Source of the DNA: Candidatus Omnitrophota bacterium
GTDB taxonomy: Bacteria; Omnitrophota; Gorgyraeia; Zapsychrales; Fredricksoniimonadaceae
Assembly (NCBI GenBank): GCA_017987425.1
Contig: JAGNTT010000087.1
Coordinates: 1-7,976, forward strand
DNA length: 7,976 nucleotides
Direction: 5' to 3'
The notes below the pieces were generated by a model. It was not told the origin of the DNA and searched no databases. It saw only the letters and a list, made by a program, of their open reading frames with translations. The position numbers were made by a program, and so were the translations under genes. Shown here one piece after another: positions 1-5,988 of this stretch; the first letter of the stretch is position 1, and each line of letters begins with the position of its first letter.

Positions 1-395
1 GGTCCCGCCGTATAAAAAACACCGGACAAAATGGAAAGAACACCGATCAAGGCGATCACCCATCCGGCATGAAGGATGAGAACGATCGAAGACAGAGCCG
101 CGAGCACGAACACGAGGATCATAACGTTGCGCACATCAGAGGGCGCGATCAGTCCCGCCTGCGTGACGCGCGTGGGGCCGATGCGATCGGGCGTGTCAGC
201 CCCTTTGATGAAATCGAAATAGTCGTTCGCGAGATTCGTCCCGATCTGGATCAACACGGCGCCGAACAACGCAACCAGCGCCATCGTGTAATTCTGAACA
301 CCGTGGCCGCAGGCCATCGCGGTACCGATCAAGACAGGAGCCACCGCGGCGGGCAATGTTTTAAGACGAAAGGCAATGATCCAGGGGTTCGCCAT
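1..395 (-). CDS. menA: 1,4-dihydroxy-2-naphthoate polyprenyltransferase MenA (partial, C-terminus off window)
   Basis: This is the N-terminal 131 codons of a UbiA-superfamily membrane prenyltransferase; the gene runs off the left edge. It begins MANPWIIAFRLKTLPAAVAP, the usual MenA opening, and carries the prenyl-diphosphate/Mg-binding motif NDYFD at residues 57-61 in the context GTNLANDYFDFIKGADT. Hydrophobic segments lie near residues 14-30, 37-55, 91-109 and 112-129, as expected for a polytopic enzyme. MenA attaches a polyprenyl chain to 1,4-dihydroxy-2-naphthoate in the inner membrane, giving demethylmenaquinone. The ATG lies 2 nt after the TGA of the upstream exported protein, with no clear Shine-Dalgarno sequence, so translational coupling is likely. 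The menB gene about 2.5 kb upstream supports MenA over other UbiA members such as UbiA or protohaem farnesyltransferase. The second Asp-rich motif would lie beyond the edge and cannot be checked. Confidence 0.9.
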   Translation of the reverse strand, partial: MANPWIIAFRLKTLPAAVAPVLIGTAMACGHGVQNYTMALVALFGAVLIQIGTNLANDYFDFIKGADTPDRIGPTRVTQAGLIAPSDVRNVMILVFVLAALSSIVLILHAGWVIALIGVLSILSGVFYTAG

Positions 396-397
396 AA

Positions 398-838
398 TCA
401 GGGAATAATGGGAAGAGTTTCGTGTCCGTTGTCCTTCATGGCCTTAAGCTGTTCTTCCGGCGAAAGCACAGGTTCTTGCGGCTGCGCAGCGGGTTTGGGC
501 AGAACAAAGTCAGCGGATTTTGTCCCCCCCTGGCTGCAGAACACTTCGATATGGAGACTGTCTCCCGGCTCCGCCTTGACGGGGACTTCAATTTTAAATG
601 AGCTCATGGAATTCTGGCGCGTCGCATAAAATTTCTGCGGTTCGTCATGATTGCGGGTGACGATCAGACGGCGGATGAAATGTACAAGACGGTCCTGGGT
701 CGGATGGGCCCCCTGAACAGTCAGGACGCCCAAGTCTTTGTTGTAACTGACCTCGAGCGATTCGGGCGGAGTGGCCCATGCCCCGTTCGAAATCAAGATA
801 GCCAGCCCCAAAACAATAACAAAGCCGCTAGTTTTCAT
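398..838 (-). CDS. Small exported protein, degenerate desulfoferrodoxin/superoxide reductase-like
   Basis: This 146-aa protein has a Sec signal peptide (MKT, hydrophobic stretch 6-18, cleavage likely after NGAWA at about residue 22), so it should be periplasmic. The mature part looks like a beta-sandwich. The stretch from H45-P through H53-F-I, followed by a Lys/Phe strand and then IEVFCSQGG with C101, resembles the iron-site layout of desulfoferrodoxin/superoxide reductase, where His residues precede a Cys-X2-His. Here the residue three after C101 is Gly (G104), not His, and an N-terminal His ligand is not evident, so a normal Fe(His)4Cys centre is unlikely. A Pro/Gln/Glu-rich tail occupies 114-130. 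The start has GAGGA a short distance upstream (spacer about 4 nt). It sits 42 nt after the RDD gene and 2 nt before menA, so the three are probably co-transcribed. The family call is by eye and tentative; that it is a real exported protein is much firmer. Confidence 0.75.
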   Translation of the reverse strand: MKTSGFVIVLGLAILISNGAWATPPESLEVSYNKDLGVLTVQGAHPTQDRLVHFIRRLIVTRNHDEPQKFYATRQNSMSSFKIEVPVKAEPGDSLHIEVFCSQGGTKSADFVLPKPAAQPQEPVLSPEEQLKAMKDNGHETLPIIP

Positions 839-880
839 TGTTCCTCACTGTTACGGAAATCGTCCCGGTCCTTTAATACT

Positions 881-2170
881 TTACTTAGGCCCATGACCGC
901 TCAACGCCGCAATCACTCCCAGAAGAATTGCCTGGCCCACAAGGATCAGCAGAGACCATAGCAAAAACATGCCGTCCTTGACCTGAGGTTTCAAGTCGGT
1001 CACTTTTGTCGCAGCAATCTTGTCTCCGATCATCCTCTGTCCGTTTGAACTTCTGCGCATACTCACATATTCGATGATGGGAGTCACCACACCCAAAGCA
1101 AAAAACAACTGATGCACCAGCATTAAAACGCCCGTGACTACCAGGACAATATTCCGGAGCATAGCCTGGCTGGGCCCCGCCGGTTCATTGTTCATCCCAA
1201 CCACCTGAAGCCCGACGATTTTCTTACCGACGCTTTGACCGTTATAACAATCTTTAAATAAAATATAGGTGGACGGCAATATCCACGAATACTGCTGCCC
1301 CAAAAAAGCACCCGGCAAAGAAGCAATAAAAAGATCGATAAGATAAGCACACACACGCTTGTTAGGTCCGGCCTTGGTAAATGTTTTTTGTTCCTGAGGT
1401 GTTGTTCCCGTCGGGTCGGAAGGTAGAAGCATTTGGGCCCGGACTTTGTTCTTTCTGTTCTTTTCAAGCAGCTGAACAACACCCGCGAGAACAGCCACAA
1501 TAACTACGAAGAACATCCAGCCCTCGGGCAGCTGGCCGAATGGGATCTGCCTCGGCGCCTTTGTTTCTTCCTCCAGCCCGGTTTGATCGGCGTCATTCTT
1601 CTTGAGATCAGACACTTCCTCTTGCGTATTTGTACTTTCAGGCTGCGGCGGAAGCTCAACGGCTTGATACTCTACAGCCGGGACTACCGGCGCCTGAACG
1701 GCATCAGCTTTCGGAGTAACCGTTTCCTGGATCGGCTGAGAATTGACGTCCGGAAGAGTTTCAGATTTGATAGCCGCCGGCTCGGAAACCGCTGCCGCTG
1801 CGGTTTCAGGGATGACCGCGGTCACGATACCGGCCGCGGGAATTTGCGGGAACGCGGCTGAAGGCGCCGCTGCCGCCGGCGGAATATTGATCGGCACATG
1901 TAATTGAGGGATTACTGCTGAATTGTCTGGAGGAGCCTGCACATCTGCCGGGGGCGTAATTCTCGGAAAAGCTTCTTCTTCCAGGATCTGATCGATCTGC
2001 TCTACGGGAATATAGGTCGGCGACAGGCCAGACTGAATAGTGATGTATTGATCATTGCGGTCAATGATGGGTCCTTCATACGCTTCTCCGGATTTCAAAA
2101 CAATACGTTCAGCAAAAGCAGCGGGGCACAAAGCAATCGCAAACGCAATCAGTACAAAATTCTTAATCAT
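881..2170 (-). CDS. Exported multi-domain RDD-family membrane protein with N-terminal SH3/Sm-like domain
   Basis: This 429-aa protein is preceded by a strong GAGGAGG ribosome site 3 nt before the ATG. Domains in order: a signal peptide at 1-20 (cleavage after AFA); a small beta-rich domain at 21-65 of the 'IVLKSGEAYEGPI' type, resembling the SH3/Sm-like barrels found at the start of exported bacterial proteins; a long Pro/Ala/Glu-rich linker at about 70-210; a transmembrane helix at 219-235; a basic stretch (KNRKNKVR); an RDD domain at about 270-392; and a last hydrophobic helix pair at about 400-425. The RDD signature is visible as R272...A275...D279, then GQSVGKKIVGLQVV (311-324), R339 and GDKIAATKV (382-390). 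RDD proteins are small polytopic membrane proteins of mostly unknown function, some linked to ion transport. It is the first gene after a strong terminator and is followed by the exported protein and menA. Its precise role is unknown. Confidence 0.88.
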   Translation of the reverse strand: MIKNFVLIAFAIALCPAAFAERIVLKSGEAYEGPIIDRNDQYITIQSGLSPTYIPVEQIDQILEEEAFPRITPPADVQAPPDNSAVIPQLHVPINIPPAAAAPSAAFPQIPAAGIVTAVIPETAAAAVSEPAAIKSETLPDVNSQPIQETVTPKADAVQAPVVPAVEYQAVELPPQPESTNTQEEVSDLKKNDADQTGLEEETKAPRQIPFGQLPEGWMFFVVIVAVLAGVVQLLEKNRKNKVRAQMLLPSDPTGTTPQEQKTFTKAGPNKRVCAYLIDLFIASLPGAFLGQQYSWILPSTYILFKDCYNGQSVGKKIVGLQVVGMNNEPAGPSQAMLRNIVLVVTGVLMLVHQLFFALGVVTPIIEYVSMRRSSNGQRMIGDKIAATKVTDLKPQVKDGMFLLWSLLILVGQAILLGVIAALSGHGPK

Positions 2171-2195
2171 CCATCCTCCTCAAAAATTATCCGGA

Positions 2196-2235
2196 TAAAA
2201 GAAAAAAAAGGGGCCAGCCATTGAAGGCCGGCCCC
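2196..2235 (-). terminator. Rho-independent terminator after the DUF2059 gene
   Basis: On the minus strand a stem GGGGCCGGCC / GGCTGGCCCC (10 bp, one G-T mismatch) closes a 6-nt loop (TTCAAT) and is followed at once by eight T and then CTTTT. It begins 10 nt after the DUF2059 stop codon. It should end the Rieske-menB-DUF2059 transcript and separate it from the RDD-menA run, whose ATG lies only about 26 nt beyond the T-run. The downstream genes therefore need read-through or a promoter overlapping the T-rich tract; I see only a weak GATAAT there without a -35 box. Confidence 0.93.
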
Positions 2236-2245
2236 GGAACACATC

Positions 2246-2806
2246 TTACTTCGCGGGTTCTGCAGCGGGAGCAGCGGCGGCAGGAGCAGCCTGAGCAGCG
2301 CCACCAGCGGCATTATCCGTCTTTAAATAACCTTTTTCCAACAGCATGTTCTGAAGCTTGGTACCGACTTCATAACCCCACTGTTCGCCTGAGGTGTATG
2401 TTTCTTCGAGAATCTTAGGAAGAACCTCGATGAGCTTGCGGCCGACCGCAGATTCATAGAACTTGATGGTTTCCTTGATTTCATCGGCACTGAGGTACTT
2501 GTCATACACCGGGATGTTCATTTCGTTGATCTTGTTGAGATCAATGTTCTTCTTGAACTCATTCCAGAATTCAGCGGGGATGTTGGGATTGTAGGCGGAA
2601 AATGATTTGATCATCTGATCGATCATCTGTTCGCCGACTTTGTCGCCGCCTGTTAAGGAAATCAGCTTGCGGATGTCCGCAATCTTGGCCGGATCGCCTG
2701 AAGCCTGCGGAGCCGCTGCTGCCGGAGCCGCATCCTGGGCGTAATTGACGGCCGGGAATGAAACGGTCAATAACGACAACAACATTAATGATAATACTTT
2801 CTTCAT
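2246..2806 (-). CDS. Exported DUF2059 domain protein
   Basis: This 186-aa protein starts at the ATG at 2806, chosen because it opens a clean signal peptide (MKKVLSLMLLSLLTVSFPAV, cleavage probably after VNYA at residue 23) and has GAAAGGAC 6-7 nt upstream. An in-frame ATG at 2899 would put 31 hydrophilic residues in front of the signal and overlap menB, so it is rejected. Residues 44-160 match the DUF2059 pattern: DIRKLISLTGG, FW (80-81), IPVYDKYLSADEI (98-110), FYESAVGRKL (116-125), the Pro of VLP (130) and GEQWGYEVG (140-148). The family is periplasmic and helical, without an established biochemical role. The domain is flanked by Ala/Pro tails, residues 25-37 and 166-185, probably disordered. 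It follows menB by 43 nt and ends just before a strong terminator, so it closes the Rieske-menB unit. Confidence 0.92.
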   Translation of the reverse strand: MKKVLSLMLLSLLTVSFPAVNYAQDAAPAAAAPQASGDPAKIADIRKLISLTGGDKVGEQMIDQMIKSFSAYNPNIPAEFWNEFKKNIDLNKINEMNIPVYDKYLSADEIKETIKFYESAVGRKLIEVLPKILEETYTSGEQWGYEVGTKLQNMLLEKGYLKTDNAAGGAAQAAPAAAAPAAEPAK

Positions 2807-2849
2807 GGTTTGTCCTTTCGGTGTTTGGTTAGAAACTGTTTTCAATAGG

Positions 2850-3674
2850 TTATGGTCTTTTTGGGAATTTGGAAAAATCCGGACGTCTTTTCTGCACAAA
2901 TGCGTTGCGTCCTTCCTGTCCTTCTTCGGTCATGTAAAAAAGCATGGTGGCATTGCCCGCCAGCTCCTGAAGCCCCGCCTGTCCGTCACAATCCGCGTTT
3001 AATGCGGATTTCAAACAGCGGATGGCGATCGGCGAATTCATCAGGATCTCGCGGCACCATTTCACGGTCTCTTGTTCGAGGTTTTTGTAGGGAACGACTT
3101 TGTTGACGAGCCCCATCGAAAGAGCTTCCTTGGCGTCATACTGACGGCAGAGAAACCATATCTCACGGGCTTTTTTCTGGCCGACGATGCGGGCCATGTA
3201 GCTGGCCCCGTATCCGCCGTCGAACGAACCGACTTTTGGTCCGGTCTGCCCGAACCTGGCGTTGTCCGCCGCGATGGAAATATCACAGAGCAGATGTAGA
3301 ATGTGTCCGCCGCCGATGGCGAAACCGGCGATCATGGCGATCACCGGTTTTGGACAGGAACGGATTTCACGCTGAAAATCCAGAACGTTCAAACGTTCGA
3401 CCCCGTGCCCGTCTTTATAACCCGCATCACCGCGGATCTTCTGGTCCCCGCCGGAACAAAATGCGTCTTTGCCTTCACCGGTCAGAATCACAACGCCGAT
3501 CTTGGGATCATTGCGCGCATCATCGAGAGCATTGCGCATTTCAACAACTGTTTGGGGACGAAACGCGTTTCTGACATGCGGACGGTTGATGGTGATCTTG
3601 GCGATCCCGTCCATCTTGTGATACTTGATGTCTTCGTACTTCCCCGCAACAGACCACTTAAACGATGACGGCAT
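2850..3674 (-). CDS. menB: 1,4-dihydroxy-2-naphthoyl-CoA synthase MenB
   Basis: This 274-aa crotonase-fold enzyme closes the second ring of menaquinone by converting o-succinylbenzoyl-CoA to 1,4-dihydroxy-2-naphthoyl-CoA in the cytoplasm. MenB hallmarks distinguish it from ordinary enoyl-CoA hydratases: YEDIKYHK...GIAKITINRP near the start, FCSGGDQKIRGDAGY (72-86), FAIGGGH (118-124), FGQTGPKVGSFDGGYG (141-156), REIWFLCRQYDA (170-181) and the terminal RPDFSKFPKRP. Counting from known MenB numbering, Tyr86, Gly145, Asp152 and Tyr247 fall at the E. coli Tyr97, Gly156, Asp163 and Tyr258 positions. Gly145 (QTG rather than QTD) indicates the bicarbonate-dependent class. Full length, with an AAGGA ribosome site 4 nt before the ATG and 17 nt after the Rieske gene. 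No catalytic residue appears missing. Confidence 0.97.
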   Translation of the reverse strand: MPSSFKWSVAGKYEDIKYHKMDGIAKITINRPHVRNAFRPQTVVEMRNALDDARNDPKIGVVILTGEGKDAFCSGGDQKIRGDAGYKDGHGVERLNVLDFQREIRSCPKPVIAMIAGFAIGGGHILHLLCDISIAADNARFGQTGPKVGSFDGGYGASYMARIVGQKKAREIWFLCRQYDAKEALSMGLVNKVVPYKNLEQETVKWCREILMNSPIAIRCLKSALNADCDGQAGLQELAGNATMLFYMTEEGQEGRNAFVQKRRPDFSKFPKRP

Positions 3675-3691
3675 AAATTCCTTGGGAACGA

Positions 3692-4000
3692 TTAAATCTC
3701 TACAAATAAATTATTGCCTTCGACCTTCACATTGTAGGTCTTGACGCCTTCGTAGGCCGGATCGCTTAGAGCCGCCCCGGTGACGATGTCGAAGGTGGCG
3801 CCGTGCCACGGACAGGTGACAACCGAATCCGCCACTGGCCCTTCGGCGAGCGAGGCGCCCGCGTGCGTGCAGACGTCATCGATCGCGTAATACTTTCCTC
3901 TGATATTGAACACAGCCAGGGTCTTCTCTCCAACCACAGCCTGAACGCCGTGCCCGGGCTGAACGTCGCTTGTCTTTAAAACCTGGTGCCACTGTCCCAT
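3692..4000 (-). CDS. Rieske-type [2Fe-2S] ferredoxin
   Basis: This 102-aa soluble protein consists of a single Rieske domain. The cluster ligands are visible as C44-T-H46 in CTHAGASL and C63-P-W-H66 in CPWHGATFD, a C-X-H...C-X2-H pattern with 16 residues between the pairs. There is no signal peptide, membrane helix or oxygenase catalytic domain, so it is an electron-transfer ferredoxin of the BphF/NirD-small-subunit kind, not a cytochrome bc1 Rieske protein or a full dioxygenase. The ATG has GGAG 8 nt upstream, and a candidate extended -10 promoter lies 44-71 nt upstream. It is the first gene of a unit with menB (17 nt downstream) and the DUF2059 gene. Its partner is not in the window; a redox role beside quinone synthesis is inference from position only. 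Confidence 0.95.
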   Translation of the reverse strand: MGQWHQVLKTSDVQPGHGVQAVVGEKTLAVFNIRGKYYAIDDVCTHAGASLAEGPVADSVVTCPWHGATFDIVTGAALSDPAYEGVKTYNVKVEGNNLFVEI

Positions 4001-4043
4001 TAACTACTCCAATAACTGCTTCAAAGCCTCGAAAATGATTTGT

Positions 4044-4071
4044 ATTTTACCACAACATCCGGACAAAACAA
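4044..4071 (-). promoter_or_regulatory. Candidate sigma-70 extended -10 promoter for the Rieske-menB unit
   Basis: On the minus strand TTGTTT (4071-4066) is followed by a 16-nt spacer and TAAAAT (4049-4044), with a TG one base before the -10, giving TGGTAAAAT. The -10 matches the consensus at five of six positions, while the -35 is weak (three of six), which fits an extended -10 promoter. It lies in the 105-bp gap between the 86-aa protein gene and the Rieske gene, the largest gap in this part of the window. Confidence 0.5.
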
Positions 4072-4105
4072 TACCGCCGGCAATTTTCCTTAAATGCCAG
4101 GCGGT

Positions 4106-4366
4106 TCAGACTTTCAGATTCCGTTCGAACTCTTCAATGTCCTTGCGGGCCTGTTTGGCCGGGACCTTGAAAATCTGGATATACAGACTGATCGCGCCAT
4201 CGCGGTTGCCTTCCTGCAGAAGCCGGCGGACGTCATACATCGTGGGCTTGGTTTTGGGCTGACGGGTTTTCGCGGGGCGGTCCTTGCGGGTCACCCACAT
4301 CCAGTAAAAAATACTCAGGAGGGCGAAAAAGGCAACGGCTGACGCGATGGAAATGACCTGGTTCAT
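4106..4366 (-). CDS. Small membrane-anchored protein with an L7/L12 C-terminal-like helical motif
   Basis: This 86-aa protein has one N-terminal transmembrane helix (about residues 5-25, ending in FYWMWV), a basic, Pro/Lys-rich spacer (27-42) and a C-terminal helical segment VRRLLQEGNRDGAISLYIQ...VPAKQARKDIEEFERNL. That segment follows the 'LLxxGxkxeAIkxYrexTgxgLkeAkxxVe' pattern seen in the C-terminal domain of ribosomal protein L7/L12 and in many small uncharacterised bacterial proteins. The basic residues after the helix suggest the C-terminal part faces the cytoplasm. It begins 28 nt after the xseB stop with no clear Shine-Dalgarno sequence, so it is probably coupled to or co-transcribed with xseB. 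No function can be named. Confidence 0.72.
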   Translation of the reverse strand: MNQVISIASAVAFFALLSIFYWMWVTRKDRPAKTRQPKTKPTMYDVRRLLQEGNRDGAISLYIQIFKVPAKQARKDIEEFERNLKV

Positions 4367-4394
4367 ATGGTTCGGCCGGAATACGGATCCGGCA

Positions 4395-4601
4395 TTAACT
4401 GTCCTGTTGGAGTTCTAAATCTTCAACGACCTTTTTAACTTCAAGTTCGGCCTTTTCGATTTTGCCTTTGCACATCTTGACCAGCTCGACCGCTTCCTTG
4501 ACCTTCAATGAAAGTTCATCGACGTCGATGTCTTCGCTTTCGATCTTGCGGATGATTTCATCCAGTTTTTCAACGGCTTTGCTGTATTTGACGTCTGCCA
4601 T
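4395..4601 (-). CDS. xseB: Exodeoxyribonuclease VII small subunit XseB
   Basis: This 68-aa acidic, helical protein matches the XseB family: KYSKAVEKLDEIIRKIESED near the start, then a second helix with KEAVELVKMCKGKI and KAELEV. Several XseB chains form a helical sheath on one XseA chain; the complex degrades single-stranded DNA from either end to short oligonucleotides, in repair and recombination. The length is normal. The ATG has AGGAG 6 nt upstream. It follows xseA by 61 nt; that gap contains an inverted repeat. The adjacency of the two subunits supports both calls. Confidence 0.95.
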   Translation of the reverse strand: MADVKYSKAVEKLDEIIRKIESEDIDVDELSLKVKEAVELVKMCKGKIEKAELEVKKVVEDLELQQDS

Positions 4602-4617
4602 ATTGAACTCCTATAAA

Positions 4618-4667
4618 AGTAAGAAGTATGCAGTAAACAGTAGGAAGAAAACTGTTTTCTGCTTACT
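4618..4667. repeat. Imperfect inverted repeat over the end of xseA
   Basis: On the plus strand GCAGTAAACAGT (4630-4641) and ACTGTTTTCTGC (4651-4662) pair at 11 of 12 positions around a 9-nt loop. Outside them AGTAAG (4618-4623) and CTTACT (4662-4667) are complementary, with a bulge on the left arm. The structure includes the xseA stop codon (4663-4665) and lies between xseA and xseB. In the minus-strand mRNA the second arm ends about 10 nt before the xseB ribosome site. There is no uninterrupted T-run, so it is not a standard terminator. Confidence 0.75.
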
Positions 4668-5964
4668 CTAATGTAACTTTGCTCCTGAACGTTCCATTAA
4701 CAAGTTCTGTTGTGATGTACTCGTCTTTTTCAATACCGCGCGAGTCCTTGAGCACCTTTCCATCCGCCCCGCGGGTGATGGAAAAACCGCGTTTAAGCGT
4801 ATTGGCCGGAGAGGCCAGCAGGATCATCTTTTGATAGTGATTCATTTTAGTCGCGGCATTGACAAGATTCAATTGAATTGTTTTAACAAGCTGCTGGCTC
4901 TTGTCTTTCAGATTTCGTCCCGCATTACGCACAGCCGCGGCCGGCAGCCGCTTGAGATTTTCGGAAACGACAGAGACATACTCGCGGTGTTTGCGCAGAA
5001 ACCTGACGGTCCCGCTGTGGAGCGAGGCCGCGCTTGTCTTGAGGGCGTTTTTCTCAAGGTCCAGTTTTTCCAGGGTAAGATCAAGAACGAGGCGCCGTCT
5101 CTCATCCAGAACGTTCAGAAAGCTTTCGACACGGCCGACCAGAAACTGCGCGACCGCCGTCGGCGTCTTGGCAAATGTATGCGCGGCCAGATCGGTGACC
5201 GTGGTGTTGATCTCATGGCCGATCCCGGTAATGACCGGCCACGGCGCGGCCGCGATCGTCCGGCAGATGGACTCACTGTCGAAACAGCTTAATTCCGCGA
5301 TCGAACCTCCCCCGCGCGTGATGACAACGGCGTCCAGTCCTTCGATCTTTGAAAACGATTTTAACGCCGCGACAACGGACGCTTCCGCGGTCTTGCCCTG
5401 CATCACGGCGTTCGCCAGAAATACCTGAAAACCGAAACCGCTTTGTTTCAATTCATCCCTGAAGTCGTTGTAAGCGGCGGAGTCAAATGATGTGACAAGC
5501 CCGATTTTGAGCGGCACCGCCGATAGCGTCAGCTGTTTATTTTTTTCCAGAATTCCCTGGGATTTTAAAAGCGCGATGAGCTTCTGGCGCTGCTGGGCGA
5601 TCTTGCCCATCGTATAGGTGGGATCGACATTCTCGACGCTGAGGCTTAACGTGCCCCCTTTTTGCCAGAAGTCGACTTTGCATAAAAATTTAACCTGGAT
5701 GTCATCTTTAAGCGAAAAGCCGTTTTCAACGCGGGAAAGTACGGAATCGATAAAGACGCGCCGCGTGTTCCATATGCTCGCCTTGATCTTGGCTTTGACA
5801 TTGTGAGAACCGTCTTCGTTCTCGCAGAGCTCGAAATAGGAATGACCTTTCGAGTCGACGCGCAGCCCCTGGATCTCGCCGCAGACCCATACGGCGGACG
5901 GAAATCCGCTGACGATCACATCACGGATGTATTTATTGAGTTCACCGACGGTGAAAAATTGCAT
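4663..5964 (-). CDS. xseA: Exodeoxyribonuclease VII large subunit XseA
   Basis: This 433-aa catalytic subunit cuts single-stranded DNA in the XseA-XseB complex. The N-terminal OB-fold is seen in FTVGELNKYIRDVI (4-17) and VWVCGEIQGLRVDSKGHSYF (25-44). The catalytic core has GLVTSF...AYNDF (155-168), VVITRGGGSIAEL (213-225) and GIGHEINTTVTDLAAHTFAK (247-266). A long coiled-coil region covers about 275-380, and the family's C-terminal SPANTLKRGFSITR lies at 385-398. I chose the ATG at 5964 because MQFFTVGELN is the usual start; the open frame extends to 6024, but those 20 extra residues are encoded by a simple-sequence inverted repeat. The ribosome site is weak (AAGAA). Asn253 occupies the place of E. 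coli Asp241, reported as catalytic; H250 and R217 are intact. xseB follows 61 nt downstream. Confidence 0.96.
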   Translation of the reverse strand: MQFFTVGELNKYIRDVIVSGFPSAVWVCGEIQGLRVDSKGHSYFELCENEDGSHNVKAKIKASIWNTRRVFIDSVLSRVENGFSLKDDIQVKFLCKVDFWQKGGTLSLSVENVDPTYTMGKIAQQRQKLIALLKSQGILEKNKQLTLSAVPLKIGLVTSFDSAAYNDFRDELKQSGFGFQVFLANAVMQGKTAEASVVAALKSFSKIEGLDAVVITRGGGSIAELSCFDSESICRTIAAAPWPVITGIGHEINTTVTDLAAHTFAKTPTAVAQFLVGRVESFLNVLDERRRLVLDLTLEKLDLEKNALKTSAASLHSGTVRFLRKHREYVSVVSENLKRLPAAAVRNAGRNLKDKSQQLVKTIQLNLVNAATKMNHYQKMILLASPANTLKRGFSITRGADGKVLKDSRGIEKDEYITTELVNGTFRSKVTLE

Positions 5965-5988
5965 TGTCGTATTCTTAGCGAGGGTCAC

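Noticed and set aside
69..629. Plus-strand open frame over menA and the exported protein gene
   Set aside because: The product is Arg/His/Asp-rich without domain features and opposes two better-supported genes.
1433..1861. Plus-strand open frame opposite the RDD gene
   Set aside because: An Arg/Leu-rich shadow of the Pro/Ala linker coding region, with no ribosome site.
2171..2200. Promoter for the RDD gene inside the terminator tail
   Set aside because: GATAAT is a fair -10, but there is no -35 box at the right distance and the start would leave almost no leader.
2807..2899. 31-residue extension of the DUF2059 protein
   Set aside because: It would hide the signal peptide behind hydrophilic residues and overlap the end of menB; the ATG at 2806 has a good ribosome site.
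4901..5428. Plus-strand open frame antisense to xseA (175 codons)
   Set aside because: It lies wholly within the conserved xseA gene; the Arg/Ser-rich product looks like a shadow translation.
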